In this document: positions 45,481 through 55,558 of the stretch, piece by piece
Numbering within the stretch: position 1 is the first letter of the stretch
How the letters are laid out: every line of letters starts with the position of its first letter
Assembly: GCA_029556915.1 (NCBI GenBank)
Contig: JAKQIT010000146.1
Span: 1-64,000 of the forward strand
Reading direction: 5' to 3'
Length of the DNA stretch: 64,000 nt
DNA from: Pseudomonadota bacterium
GTDB lineage: Bacteria; Pseudomonadota; Gammaproteobacteria; Burkholderiales; Methylophilaceae
Notes under the pieces: model-generated
Told to the model about the DNA's origin: nothing
What the model saw: the letters and a program-made list of their open reading frames with translations, nothing else
Databases searched by the model: none
Translations under genes and position numbers: made by a program

Positions 45481-46827
45481 CTATTTGCATTGCCCTAAAG
45501 CAACTTCGCCTTGCGAACAAGTGCGTTGTTGTGAGCCTTGTTTTACGCTATCTTTAAAGCTATCCCAGCCTGATTTATCGGCAGATTTCTTTTCTACTGC
45601 TTTTTGATGATTCGCTGTTTGTGGTTCCGTCTTGGCAGGCTCGGTAGTTTTTTGCTCTGGCTCGTTTTCTGTAGTTGCTGTTTGTGTTACTTGGCTTGTT
45701 TCCTGCCCCGCATTTACAGCGCTCTCGCTAGCGGATTTTTTATAAACCCGCTTATTAACGCGTTTTGATTCCGACTTAGACCCTTCATCAGTCACCGTTA
45801 TTTTTGCGGCTTCAGGTGCAACTGGCTGGTCTTTATTTACCGTTGCCTGACTGGTTTTAGTCTCCATTTTTGGCAACTCTTCAATGGTTTCATTGGGTAG
45901 CAAACCATGTGTGTCTTGTGTGCTGGTAGCGGTAGCGCTTTGTGCAGCTAAAGCCGCGTCATCGTTCGCAGTAGCTGGCTTTGTTGCTTCAGGTTTAACA
46001 ACTTCTTGTTCAATAGGTTCAGGTGAACTCATGATGATTTCTGGCGTTTTTGGTGCATTCAGAACCGTGATCACCACATATAATCCAAGCAAAATCGCCA
46101 ATCCAGCTAACATTACTTTCCAATTTAGCTTACTAAAAATACTGGTGCTTTTATCTGGTTGGTAAGCTGGTAATAGGCCTGGTTGTTCTACTGGGGCAGC
46201 TTCTGTAGTGGGTTCAGGCTGCACTTCATTGGCCAAAAGGCTTTCAATATGATTTGCCGAATCTAAAGCATATGCTTGGTATTCCGTGGCTTTTGGATCT
46301 TTTTTAAAGCCTGAATATGCGTACAAAGCGGCTATTTCACTAGGTAAAGGTAATGTGACTGCATAATAGGCAGGTGAAACAACAATGCCATTTTCTTGCG
46401 CAAAATGCGTAATACGTTGCGCTTCGTTTAAACCCTCGCCTATAAAATTAGGCTGCTCATTGACATCGTGCACCACGCGCACCGCCCCAAGGTGAATACC
46501 GATGCGCACAAATATTGGCACCAAACCTTGTGCGTTATGCTGCATAATCTGCTGACGTATATCTACCATAATCGCCAACATGTCTTCAGGCGTAGCCAAA
46601 TAAGCCATCACTACACCATCACCTTTGTCCAGCAATATGCGGTCATAGCGTGCATATTCTTTTAATGCCGCATTGACCAACTGGTTTAAACTATATTTGC
46701 TATTAATCTGCTCGGCGTCATTTTTCTTAGAAAAATCGACAATTTCGATGGCCGCAATGGCGCAAATGGTCGTTTTATTTAATTTATCGTTCATCTTTGT
46801 TGTCATCATTTTTGATTCTATCAACAA
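45481..46827 (-). CDS. Membrane protein with class III nucleotide-cyclase homology domain (possibly degenerate)
   Basis: 448 residues. Cyclase-homology domain at about 20-195: AIEIVDFSKK where the first metal Asp of the usual DIVGF motif is replaced by Glu, KGDGVVMAY with the second Asp kept, RIGIHLGAV, and IGEGLNEAQRI with the catalytic Asn and Arg kept. One membrane segment (VMLAGLAILLGLYVVITVL, near 233-252). Then a long Thr/Pro/Glu-rich tail ending in WDSFKDSVKQ and a Cys pair (CSQGEVALGQC). Several ATGs (46827, 46809, 46794) are possible starts. Convergent with rbgA. Confidence 0.75.
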   Translation of the reverse strand: MLIESKMMTTKMNDKLNKTTICAIAAIEIVDFSKKNDAEQINSKYSLNQLVNAALKEYARYDRILLDKGDGVVMAYLATPEDMLAIMVDIRQQIMQHNAQGLVPIFVRIGIHLGAVRVVHDVNEQPNFIGEGLNEAQRITHFAQENGIVVSPAYYAVTLPLPSEIAALYAYSGFKKDPKATEYQAYALDSANHIESLLANEVQPEPTTEAAPVEQPGLLPAYQPDKSTSIFSKLNWKVMLAGLAILLGLYVVITVLNAPKTPEIIMSSPEPIEQEVVKPEATKPATANDDAALAAQSATATSTQDTHGLLPNETIEELPKMETKTSQATVNKDQPVAPEAAKITVTDEGSKSESKRVNKRVYKKSASESAVNAGQETSQVTQTATTENEPEQKTTEPAKTEPQTANHQKAVEKKSADKSGWDSFKDSVKQGSQQRTCSQGEVALGQCK

Positions 46828-46911
46828 CTTAAGTAGCTGCCAACTAAAATCATTTTTTAATTTAATATCAATAACTTAATATTTTATATCACCATAATTA
46901 CCAGCTATTCA

Positions 46912-46934
46912 TTTATGCGTAGCGCAGGCATAAA
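46912..46934. repeat. Small inverted repeat between the cyclase-homology gene and rep
   Basis: TTTATGC (46912-46918) and GCATAAA (46928-46934) with a 9-nt loop, in the divergent region 46828-47109. No T run follows, so it is more likely an operator or incidental hairpin than a terminator. Confidence 0.3.
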
Positions 46935-47109
46935 TCAAAGTGCATTAAAACTCTACTGATGTTAAAAGCAATTACTATGCCATTAGTGGATTATTTAATT
47001 GGCATCGAGTTAGCACTAAACGATTGATATTTTAATAGCCAGTTTTGCCCATAAAAGCTAAAATCGCACGCTTGCAAGTTCAGTGTACTTCCGTCAACGT
47101 CAGAACCTT

Positions 47110-49146
47110 ATGCTTAACTCCCTCAATGCGCCCCAGCGCGAAGCCGTAAAATATTTAGATGGCCCACTTCTGGTGTTGGCTGGTGCTGGCTCTGGAAAAA
47201 CGCGTGTTATTACACAAAAAATCAGCTACTTAATTAACGAGGCTGATTATCAGCCCAAAGAAATCGCTGCAATCACTTTCACTAATAAAGCTGCATTGGA
47301 AATGCGCGAACGCGTGACTAAACTCATGCAAGGCAAAAACCTCAAAGGCCTCACCATTGCCACTTTCCACTCGCTAGGGCTACAAATATTACGCCAAGAG
47401 GCAGCACTTCTGGGCTATAAGCCTCAGTTTTCCATTTTAGATGCTAGCGATAGTTATAAAATTTTAAGTGATGTGCTTGCCACTACCGACAAACAATTAT
47501 TACGCAAAACCCAATGGCAGATTTCAAACTGGAAAAACGGCTTTGTGAATCCAGACCAAGCTAAGGCCACGGCGAATGAAGAACTCACCCACGCTGCGGC
47601 CAAGGTTTATCAGATTTATCAACAAACCTTAAAAGCGTATCAAGCGGTTGATTTTGATGATTTAATTAAACTGCCAGTTGAATTATTTGATACACACGAA
47701 GACGCTCTTAATCGCTGGCAACGCAAATTGCAATATTTGCTGATAGATGAATATCAAGACACCAATGCTTGCCAATATAAGCTCGTCAAAATGCTCACCG
47801 GCGTGCGTGGCCAATTTACAGCCGTAGGGGATGATGACCAAGCCATTTACGGCTGGCGCGGTGCAGACGTTGAAAATTTACGGCAACTCACCGAAGACTT
47901 TAGCAAGCTAAAAGTGATTAAATTAGAACAAAATTATCGCTCTACCGTGCGGATTTTACGTGCTGCAAATCAAGTCATTAGCAATAATCCCAAATTATTT
48001 GAAAAGAAACTTTGGAGCGAGCTTGGCACTGGCGATTTAATGCAAATCACCGCCTGCATGAGTGAAGAGCATGAAGCAGAAAGTGTGCTCATGAAACTGC
48101 AAGCACATAAATTTGAACATAGAACACAATTTAAAGATTATGCAATTCTCTATCGCGGTAACCATCAGGCCCGCATTTTTGAAAAAGAATTACGTAAAAA
48201 TAATATTCCCTACACGATTTCTGGTGGTCAATCTTTTTTTGATAAAGCTGAAATCAAAGACTTAGTCAGTTACTTACGCCTGATTGCGAATGAAGATGAT
48301 GACCCTGCGTTTATTCGCGCCGCTACCACGCCCAAAAAAGGCATCGGCAACACGACATTAGAACGATTGGGGGAATACGCGAGTGCGCACAAAATATCGC
48401 TCTTTGCTGCAGCTTTTGAAAGTGAATTTCAAAGTGAAATCGGCCATAAGCAATGCGATGATTTACTCAATTTCTGCCAGTATATCAATAAGTTGCAAGA
48501 TAGAGCAGTTAGCGATATTGCGGGCGAAGTGCTCAATGACTTACTAACTGCCATTCAATATGAATCTTATTTATATGATATTGAAGAACCACGCGCCGCA
48601 GAAGCTAAATGGTCGAATGTGCTAGACTTTGTCGGTTGGCTAACTAAAAAAGGCGAAGCTAGCACCGAATTTGGCGCTGAGACTGAAGGCAAAAACCTGC
48701 TAGAGCTCACGCAAATGGTATCGCTGATGAGCATGTTGGAAGGTCAAGAAGAAGGTGAGCCCGATGCCGTTAAACTCTCAACTTTGCATGCCGCTAAGGG
48801 CTTGGAGTTTGGCCATGTATTTTTAATTGGCGTAGAAGAAGGTATATTACCGCACAGAGAAAGTGTTGATTTGGCCACTTCTGACCCGACTAAAATCGAG
48901 GAAGAACGCCGCTTAATGTATGTGGGCATCACGCGCGCGCAAAAATCGCTCAATATCTCATGGTGCAAAAAACGTAAGCGGGCGGGCGAAATGGAAATGT
49001 GCGAACCCAGCCGCTTTATTGGTGAAATTCCTAAAGAAGATGTGCGCCATTTTGGCAACCCTTTCAATAAAGACCCAGAAGCCAGTAAAGACTTTGGTAA
49101 ATCTAAAATGGCCAACATTAGAGAAATGCTCGCAAAAAATAGTTAG
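47110..49146 (+). CDS. rep: ATP-dependent DNA helicase Rep (UvrD/Rep superfamily 1)
   Basis: 3'-5' helicase that clears proteins ahead of replication forks. 678 residues from the ATG at 47110 (MLNSLNAPQREAVKYLDGPLLVLAGAGSGKTRVI); a GTG 27 nt upstream would extend it but adds nothing conserved. Motifs: Walker A AGAGSGKT, Ia TFTNKAALEM, II LIDEYQDTN, III DDDQAIYGWRGAD, IV LEQNYRS, V LSTLHAAKGLEF, VI EEERRLMYVGITRA. The conserved length and the Rep-like C-terminus favour Rep over UvrD. Confidence 0.94.
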   Translation: MLNSLNAPQREAVKYLDGPLLVLAGAGSGKTRVITQKISYLINEADYQPKEIAAITFTNKAALEMRERVTKLMQGKNLKGLTIATFHSLGLQILRQEAALLGYKPQFSILDASDSYKILSDVLATTDKQLLRKTQWQISNWKNGFVNPDQAKATANEELTHAAAKVYQIYQQTLKAYQAVDFDDLIKLPVELFDTHEDALNRWQRKLQYLLIDEYQDTNACQYKLVKMLTGVRGQFTAVGDDDQAIYGWRGADVENLRQLTEDFSKLKVIKLEQNYRSTVRILRAANQVISNNPKLFEKKLWSELGTGDLMQITACMSEEHEAESVLMKLQAHKFEHRTQFKDYAILYRGNHQARIFEKELRKNNIPYTISGGQSFFDKAEIKDLVSYLRLIANEDDDPAFIRAATTPKKGIGNTTLERLGEYASAHKISLFAAAFESEFQSEIGHKQCDDLLNFCQYINKLQDRAVSDIAGEVLNDLLTAIQYESYLYDIEEPRAAEAKWSNVLDFVGWLTKKGEASTEFGAETEGKNLLELTQMVSLMSMLEGQEEGEPDAVKLSTLHAAKGLEFGHVFLIGVEEGILPHRESVDLATSDPTKIEEERRLMYVGITRAQKSLNISWCKKRKRAGEMEMCEPSRFIGEIPKEDVRHFGNPFNKDPEASKDFGKSKMANIREMLAKNS

Positions 49147-49264
49147 TATATGTTTATATTCATATAGTTAATTTATATATATAAAGTTTAGCTTTAACTT
49201 TAATGCGCCAAACCACTACACTACTATCAATCTACAAAAAAAAGCCAATAAACCACGAAAAACA

Positions 49265-49331
49265 CCCGAGCGAAAATCATCGCCCTGGAAGCCACATGGA
49301 TACTGGCTTCCAGCGGTGATCAAATGATGAC
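49265..49331 (-). repeat. 3'-end hairpin repeat, copy 8 (orientation exception)
   Basis: Well-formed copy whose sense strand is minus: CATTTGATCACCGCTGGAAGCC, loop AGTATCCATGT, GGCTTCCAGGGCG, then ATGATTTTCGCTCGGG. The inner stem is perfectly paired here (CTGGAAGCC/GGCTTCCAG). Unlike the other ten, no annotated minus-strand gene ends upstream of it. Confidence 0.88.
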
Positions 49332-49667
49332 ATGCAAATATGAGTACTCAATAACGCAGAAAACGACTGCATAACTACCATTGCTTTGTAATAGACATGG
49401 CGCAATAACTTAAATCGCCCGATTTTGCTGGCTATTTAGCCAAAATAATTAAATTAAACGCACAATCAGCCGTTATAAAATGCAGCTATAGCGCTTATGA
49501 AACAGCTAATCTATTGAATTATTTACAAATATTCACATTGCAGATAAGCACATAAATTCTTAATGCAGTTACTTATCAAGTTTGTTTAAGTGTTTGTTAG
49601 TATTTGATAAAAATAGATTTTATTTACCTACAGTTACTTTATGCAGTTATAATTATTCTATGCGATT
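49332..49667. other. Non-coding stretch between repeat copy 8 and the PAS-GGDEF-EAL gene
   Basis: About 335 bp, AT-rich, no convincing coding frame on either strand. It must contain the promoter of the gene at 49668. Because repeat copy 8 at its left edge normally marks the 3' end of a transcription unit, a minus-strand RNA could end there. Confidence 0.35.
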
Positions 49668-52600
49668 ATGGGCAGTTTCAGGGACTATCACAGCATGACT
49701 ATCGGCCGTAAGCTGATGTTAATTGTGGCCACTAGCGTTGCACTAGTGACCTTACCTGCTGCCACGGGCATTTACGCATACGTTAAACATAAGCTGTTGG
49801 CCAGTGAATCAGCCGTTCAACTTGCTGAAACAAAAAACCTTGTTGAAGCCAACACGCAAAAAATCATCGCTTATGAAACAGGCTTAAAAGCGTTATCTCT
49901 TACACTGAAACAAACATTAACCCCTCCCCCGATTGCTGGCGAAGAGGCTGCTTTTAATCGCATCATTCAGCAAGATCCAGATGGTGCTTGGCGCAATAAT
50001 GCTGCCATATTTGATGGCAAGCATGAATCTGGGCTGTTTTTACCGCCTGATGCAAAGCTTGACGCGCATCAAAAATCATTTCATTTACGCACCAAACTAG
50101 CGTTAGATGCTTTTGGCAGTTCAATCACTACCAACACGGGCAATATTTGGGTGCTCACTTTAGATAAAACTGAAGTTATTTTTGATCACCTTTACCCCAA
50201 TTTTACTTCACTCATGAAGGCCGACACTGATTACACCAATACTCCTTGGCTCACCTTAGGCAACCCAAAAACCAACCCGCAGCGTGAAGTGCGCTGGACC
50301 AGCCCCACGCTCGACCCAGTGTCAATGGATTGGATTATCAGCGCCGTTTTGCCCATTGATTTGAATGAAAAATGGGTTGGTACTGTTGGGCGTGATATTG
50401 GTCTGAGAAAAGAATCGCTTGATATTTTTCAACAAAACAATCGTTATCAAGGTGAGCAGCGTTTTTTATTAGATGCTGAAAATCACATGATTGAAGCTGG
50501 CCCTTGGCAAGAAATACTGAGAGCTAACCCAAAAGATATTGAACCCTATTTAGAAAAAGAGCCTGCACTTAAAAAGCTATTACGCGCTAACAGTAGCAAT
50601 GACTCCACACCAAAACTGCAAAAGGTCGTCTTTCAGGGCAAATCATACATGGTGACCTCCATGCAGTTACCCGTTGTGAAGTGGCAATACTTTAGACTGG
50701 TGCCGATTGATGAAATTTTATCCCCGATGCGGCAGCTATTTTATTCTCTCACCTCTATGGTACTTGCCATTGGCTTACTGATTGGATTTTTAATTGATCT
50801 TGCCGTAGAGCGCCACATTGTTTCACGCGTCAAAAAGCTCGCCAATACTATTCATCAATACAGTAGCGGTAAATTAGATGCACGCGCTAATTTAGGTGGT
50901 AACGATGAAATTGCATTGGCTTCCACCGAGTTTGACATCATGGCAGGCCAACTTACCTCTACTTTAGAAGCCCTACCCGACATGTTGTTTGATTTAGGGC
51001 TAGATGGCCGCTATTACGCTATCCACGCCCCTGATGAAAGCTTACTTGTCGCGCCTATCAAAGAAACACTAGGTAAAACTGTGCCGCAAATGTTGCCGCA
51101 ACGCGCTGCCACCGTCATCATGGGTGCTTTACAAGAGGCTAACACACAAGGTTGGTCTCGTGGGAAGCAGTATCCTCGTTCCACTCCCAAAGGTGAATTA
51201 TGGTTTGAGTTATCCATCGCAAAAAAATCAGATTCAGACCCCAATAATCCACGTTTTATTGTGCTTTCACGCGACGTGACTGAGCGTAAAAATTATGAAA
51301 CTCAATTAAGCGAAAGTGAGAATCGCTGGAAACTAGCTATTGAGGGCTCGGGCGATGGCGTGTGGGATTGGGATATACCTTCAAATGAAATTAAATATTC
51401 GACACGCTGGCTACACTTATTTGGTTATGGTGACACGGACAAACTCCCTTCTAGCTATGAAGAGCGAATAGCGCTTATCCACCCTGATGATAGCAAACAA
51501 GTCACTGCAACATTAAAAGACTATATAGACGGTAAATCAGACCACTACTTAATAGAATATCGGCTGAAGTGTAAAGACGGTCAATACAAATGGATTTCCA
51601 GTCGTGGACTGGTGGTAAACCGTGATGAAAATGGTAAACCCTTGCGCATGATAGGCACGCATACTGACATTACCGATCGCAAAAACACTGAGCTCAACTT
51701 GAGCATTTCGGCAATTGCCTTTGAAGCGCAAGAAAGCATGATGGTGTCAGACCATAACCAAGTCATTTTGCGCGTCAATAAGGCGTTCACAGAGATTACT
51801 GGTTATGAGGCTAGTGAGGTCATTGGAAAAACGGCATTACCGCTCAGGTCAAATCTGCATGATGCTGATTTTTACAAGGGCATATGGGATAGCGTAAACA
51901 CCCATGGCGCTTGGAAAGGTGAACTTTACAGTATGCGTAAAAATGGTGAAGTTTACCCTGGTATCCTATCCATTACTGCCGTCAAAGACTCAGACAATAG
52001 AGTGACTAACTATGTGACGACTTTGGTGGACATTACGCGAGAAAAATCTACCGCCGATGAAATTCAGTTTTTAGCGTTTTACGACCCACTGACTGGTTTA
52101 GCGAATCGCCGTTTACTGATTGATAGACTTAACCATGCACTGGTATCGCATGCGCGTAGTGGCAGAGATGGTGCTCTGCTATTTTTAGACTTGGACCATT
52201 TTAAATCCTTAAACGACACCTTGGGTCACGACGTAGGCGACATGCTATTAAAAGAAGTGGCTAAACGCCTGACAGACTGCGTACGTGAAGACGACACAGT
52301 TGCCCGTTTAGGTGGTGATGAATACGTGGTATTACTTGAAAACCTGAGCGAAAAACCACTAGAAGCTGCAAGGCAAGCTGAAATTATTGGCACCAAGATT
52401 TTAAATGCCCTAAACGCGCCTTACCAACTGGGCATACATGAGCACCATAACACGCCTAGCATAGGTGCAGCGCTGTTTAGTGATCATAACGAATCACAAG
52501 AAGAGCTACTCAAACACGCTGACATTGCCATGTATCAGGCCAAAAAAGCAGGTCGCAACAACTTACGTTTTTATGACCCCCAAATGCAAGAAGCAATTCA

Positions 52601-53396
52601 TCAACGCGTTGAGCTTGAGCGCGAGCTTAGAAAAGCCGTTGAAAAAAGACAACTTGAACTATATTACCAAATTCAAGTAAACCAAAAATGTGAAATCATT
52701 GGCGCAGAAGCTTTAGTGCGCTGGATACACCCTACGCGCGGTCTCGTCCCACCGCTACAATTTATTCCACTTGCGGAAGAAACAGGTTTAATTTTGCCTA
52801 TTGGCCAGTGGGTGTTAGAAACCGCGTGCGCACAAATTAAGAAATGGCAAAAAAATGATTTAACACGCAACATTGTTTTATCTGTTAATGTCAGCGCTAA
52901 GCAATTTCACCAAAATACTTTCGCTAAGCATGTTAAATCAGCCTTGCAAGCAAATAACATCAATCCTAAATTACTCACTCTTGAACTTACAGAAAGTATT
53001 TTATTAGAAGATTTTGATGCCACCATTGCTACCATGAATACATTGAAAAAAATAGGCGTACAATTTTCGCTCGATGACTTTGGTACTGGTTATTCATCAT
53101 TGCAATATCTCAAACGCTTGCCACTTAGCCAGCTTAAAATCGACCAAACTTTTGTGCGCGATATTTTTACAGATAGCAGCGATAAAGCCATTGTCACCAC
53201 GATTATTGCCATGGCCAACAGCTTAGATTTAGAAGTCATTGCCGAAGGCGTTGAAACTGCAGAGCAACAATTACAATTATTTGATTTAGGTTGCAATGCT
53301 TATCAAGGATTTTTGTACGGCAAACCCATCCCGATTGCGCCATTTGAAGACATGCTCAAAGCCTTAGCCAGTAAGAAACAATCAGGGGACTTCTAA
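49668..53396 (+). CDS. Membrane sensor with Cache-like, HAMP, PAS, GGDEF and EAL domains
   Basis: 1242 residues. Membrane segments at about 14-38 and 358-380 bracket a large periplasmic Cache-like domain (with DTDYTNTPWLTLG). HAMP at about 380-430; three PAS domains (about 433-545, 552-675, 685-800), the second and third with typical PAC tails (DITDRKN, DITREKS). GGDEF domain motif is GGDEY near 882, EAL domain has AEALVRW near 1012, ELTESIL, DDFGTGYSSL and KIDQTFV. The Phe-to-Tyr change in GGDEF is mild. The start may instead be the ATG at 49695. Confidence 0.92.
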   Translation: MGSFRDYHSMTIGRKLMLIVATSVALVTLPAATGIYAYVKHKLLASESAVQLAETKNLVEANTQKIIAYETGLKALSLTLKQTLTPPPIAGEEAAFNRIIQQDPDGAWRNNAAIFDGKHESGLFLPPDAKLDAHQKSFHLRTKLALDAFGSSITTNTGNIWVLTLDKTEVIFDHLYPNFTSLMKADTDYTNTPWLTLGNPKTNPQREVRWTSPTLDPVSMDWIISAVLPIDLNEKWVGTVGRDIGLRKESLDIFQQNNRYQGEQRFLLDAENHMIEAGPWQEILRANPKDIEPYLEKEPALKKLLRANSSNDSTPKLQKVVFQGKSYMVTSMQLPVVKWQYFRLVPIDEILSPMRQLFYSLTSMVLAIGLLIGFLIDLAVERHIVSRVKKLANTIHQYSSGKLDARANLGGNDEIALASTEFDIMAGQLTSTLEALPDMLFDLGLDGRYYAIHAPDESLLVAPIKETLGKTVPQMLPQRAATVIMGALQEANTQGWSRGKQYPRSTPKGELWFELSIAKKSDSDPNNPRFIVLSRDVTERKNYETQLSESENRWKLAIEGSGDGVWDWDIPSNEIKYSTRWLHLFGYGDTDKLPSSYEERIALIHPDDSKQVTATLKDYIDGKSDHYLIEYRLKCKDGQYKWISSRGLVVNRDENGKPLRMIGTHTDITDRKNTELNLSISAIAFEAQESMMVSDHNQVILRVNKAFTEITGYEASEVIGKTALPLRSNLHDADFYKGIWDSVNTHGAWKGELYSMRKNGEVYPGILSITAVKDSDNRVTNYVTTLVDITREKSTADEIQFLAFYDPLTGLANRRLLIDRLNHALVSHARSGRDGALLFLDLDHFKSLNDTLGHDVGDMLLKEVAKRLTDCVREDDTVARLGGDEYVVLLENLSEKPLEAARQAEIIGTKILNALNAPYQLGIHEHHNTPSIGAALFSDHNESQEELLKHADIAMYQAKKAGRNNLRFYDPQMQEAIHQRVELERELRKAVEKRQLELYYQIQVNQKCEIIGAEALVRWIHPTRGLVPPLQFIPLAEETGLILPIGQWVLETACAQIKKWQKNDLTRNIVLSVNVSAKQFHQNTFAKHVKSALQANNINPKLLTLELTESILLEDFDATIATMNTLKKIGVQFSLDDFGTGYSSLQYLKRLPLSQLKIDQTFVRDIFTDSSDKAIVTTIIAMANSLDLEVIAEGVETAEQQLQLFDLGCNAYQGFLYGKPIPIAPFEDMLKALASKKQSGDF

Positions 53397-53409
53397 AAAT
53401 GTAGAGTTT

Positions 53410-53502
53410 GGGATGCAGTTCAAGGCGCACGGAACGCAGAAACCGAGATAGTATGCCCTATACAGCGAGGTTACGAATACCGCGCAACGAAGTAATGCAC
53501 CC
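53410..53502. repeat. Imperfect palindromic element between the PAS-GGDEF-EAL gene and uup
   Basis: About 93 bp with outer arms GGGATGCA / TGCACCC and a centre AGTAT-GCCCT-ATACA. Left half contains CAAGGCG-N6-ACGCAG (53421-53439), matching 13 of 19 positions with the element before rbgA. Could act as a terminator for the upstream gene or be a dispersed repeat. Confidence 0.5.
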
Positions 53503-53549
53503 AAAAAATGTATTTATAGAAGACCCCATCAAAATAAAGCGCCTTAAAT

Positions 53550-53558
53550 TGGTATAAT
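53550..53558 (+). promoter_or_regulatory. Extended -10 promoter of uup
   Basis: TGG-TATAAT (53550-53558) is an extended -10 (TGn plus perfect hexamer), 61 nt before the ATG at 53620. No good -35 is seen, as is common for extended -10 promoters. Confidence 0.5.
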
Positions 53559-53619
53559 GCGCGACTTAACTTCAGCCGCTAAGTGTATTTAGCTCTGTAA
53601 CAACCAAATAGAAATTACC

Positions 53620-55530
53620 ATGCCTTATATCACGCTAGACAATGCCTGCCTTGCTTTTGGTCACCACGCCCTGCTGGATGGCGCTGCCTTTCAATTAGAT
53701 GCTGGTGAGCGCGTTGGCCTGATTGGGCGCAATGGCGCTGGTAAATCTAGCCTATTAAAAGCGATTGCTGGTACGATTAAACTCGATGATGGCGTAGTGT
53801 GGCGTGCACCTAATGCACGTGTCGTTTATGTGCCACAAGAGCCAGAACTCAATACCGAACACACGATTTTTGAAGCTGTGGCGGAAGGTTTGGGTAACTT
53901 GCAACAAATCATCCTAGATTACCATCAAGTGACACACGACATGGGCATGATAGATGCCGATATTGATGCACTGATGACTAAAATGCAGCATTTGCAGCAC
54001 GAAATGGATGCCCAAAATGGCTGGGCGGCGCAATCACGCGTTGAAACGGTACTCAGCCGCTTAAATTTAAACGCCGATGCATTAATTAGCACGCTTTCAG
54101 GCGGCTGGCGCAAACGCGTGGCTTTAGGCCGCGCGCTGGTAGCCGAACCTGAAGTGTTATTACTCGATGAACCAACGAACCATTTAGATTTAGAAGCGAT
54201 TGAGTGGCTAGAAAATCTGCTACTAGGCTTTCAAGGTAGCGTGTTATTTATCACGCACGACCGTCGTTTTTTAGACAGTTTAGCCACCCGCATTACCGAA
54301 TTAGACCGTGGCAAACTCACTGACTTTACTGGCAACTTTACGCAATACCAAGTTAAAAAAGAAGAACTCATCGCGGTGGAAGAAACCCATGCCGCGAAAT
54401 TTGACAAAGTGCTCGACCAAGAAGAAGTTTGGATACGTCAAGGCATTAAAGCACGTCGCACCCGTAACGAAGGTCGCGTTCGCAGACTAGAAGCCTTGCG
54501 ACTTGAGCGCGCTGCCCGCCGTGAACGCCAAGGTAACGTTAAGCTCAATATTGATGCGGGCGAACGTAGCGGAAAATTGGTAGCAGAGCTAGAAAATGTG
54601 ACTAAAGCCTATGGCAATAAAACATTGATTAAGAACTTTAGCACGCGCATTTTGCGTGGCGATAAAATTGGCTTGCTTGGCCCAAATGGTGTTGGCAAAA
54701 CGACGTTACTTAAACTCATTCTAGGTGAAATTGAGGCTGACAGCGGCAAAATTGAACGCGGCACCAAAATTAACGTCGCCTATTTTGACCAAATGCGCGA
54801 ACAACTCAACGAAGAAGCCACACTCGCGGATACGATTAGCCCAGGCTCAGACTTTGTAGAAATTGGAAACGAACGCAAACACGTCATTAGCTATTTGGAA
54901 GATTTTTTATTTCCGCCACAGCGTTCACGCTCCCCCGTGAAGTCGCTTTCTGGTGGTGAGAGAAACCGTTTATTGTTAGCCCGTTTATTTGCCCGCCCTG
55001 CCAATGTGCTGGTGCTAGATGAGCCAACTAACGACCTCGACATTGATACGCTTGAATTGCTTGAAAGCCTATTACAAGACTTCACAGGCACGCTGTTTTT
55101 AGTCAGCCATGATCGCGCTTTTTTAGAAAACACCGTGACCCAAGTGATTGCGTTTGAAGGCAATGGCGTGCTAACAGAATTTGGCGGCGGCTATGATGAC
55201 TGGCAGCGCTTTACACTGCAACGCCAAGCTGACGCTGCGCAAGCTGCGAAAGTAGCGCCTAAGGCTGCCGCCAATGCAACCAAGGTAGAAGCAAAAACCG
55301 CCGCTAAACTCAGCTTTAAAGAGCAAAAAGAGTTAGACGAAATTCCCACACAAATTGAGCAATTAGAAACTGAACAAGCTAATATCAACACACAATTAGC
55401 GAATGGCGAACTTTACAAAACGCAAGCGGATTTGGTAAAAACCCTGCAAACCAGGCTGACAGAAATTGACCAATTACTAGAAAATTTACTCGCGCGATGG
55501 GAAACGTTAGACGCCAAAAACAGCAAATAA
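53620..55530 (+). CDS. uup: ABC-F family ATPase, Uup-like
   Basis: 636 residues with two ABC cassettes and no membrane segment. Cassette 1: Walker A GRNGAGKSS, signature LSGGWRKRV, Walker B VLLLDEPTNHLD. Linker with the basic coiled coil (IKARRTRNEGRVRRLEALR). Cassette 2: GPNGVGKTT, LSGGERNRL, LVLDEPTNDLD. The C-terminal coiled coil (about 560-630: FKEQKELDEIPTQIEQLETE) is the DNA-binding domain that distinguishes Uup. Members act on ribosomes or recombination intermediates. Confidence 0.92.
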   Translation: MPYITLDNACLAFGHHALLDGAAFQLDAGERVGLIGRNGAGKSSLLKAIAGTIKLDDGVVWRAPNARVVYVPQEPELNTEHTIFEAVAEGLGNLQQIILDYHQVTHDMGMIDADIDALMTKMQHLQHEMDAQNGWAAQSRVETVLSRLNLNADALISTLSGGWRKRVALGRALVAEPEVLLLDEPTNHLDLEAIEWLENLLLGFQGSVLFITHDRRFLDSLATRITELDRGKLTDFTGNFTQYQVKKEELIAVEETHAAKFDKVLDQEEVWIRQGIKARRTRNEGRVRRLEALRLERAARRERQGNVKLNIDAGERSGKLVAELENVTKAYGNKTLIKNFSTRILRGDKIGLLGPNGVGKTTLLKLILGEIEADSGKIERGTKINVAYFDQMREQLNEEATLADTISPGSDFVEIGNERKHVISYLEDFLFPPQRSRSPVKSLSGGERNRLLLARLFARPANVLVLDEPTNDLDIDTLELLESLLQDFTGTLFLVSHDRAFLENTVTQVIAFEGNGVLTEFGGGYDDWQRFTLQRQADAAQAAKVAPKAAANATKVEAKTAAKLSFKEQKELDEIPTQIEQLETEQANINTQLANGELYKTQADLVKTLQTRLTEIDQLLENLLARWETLDAKNSK

Positions 55531-55558
55531 AATGGCTTAAAATTTAAGCAATATTTCA

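Noticed and set aside
46913-46934. Riboswitch or terminator before rep
   Set aside because: A 7-bp hairpin without T run or conserved core; kept only as a minor inverted repeat.
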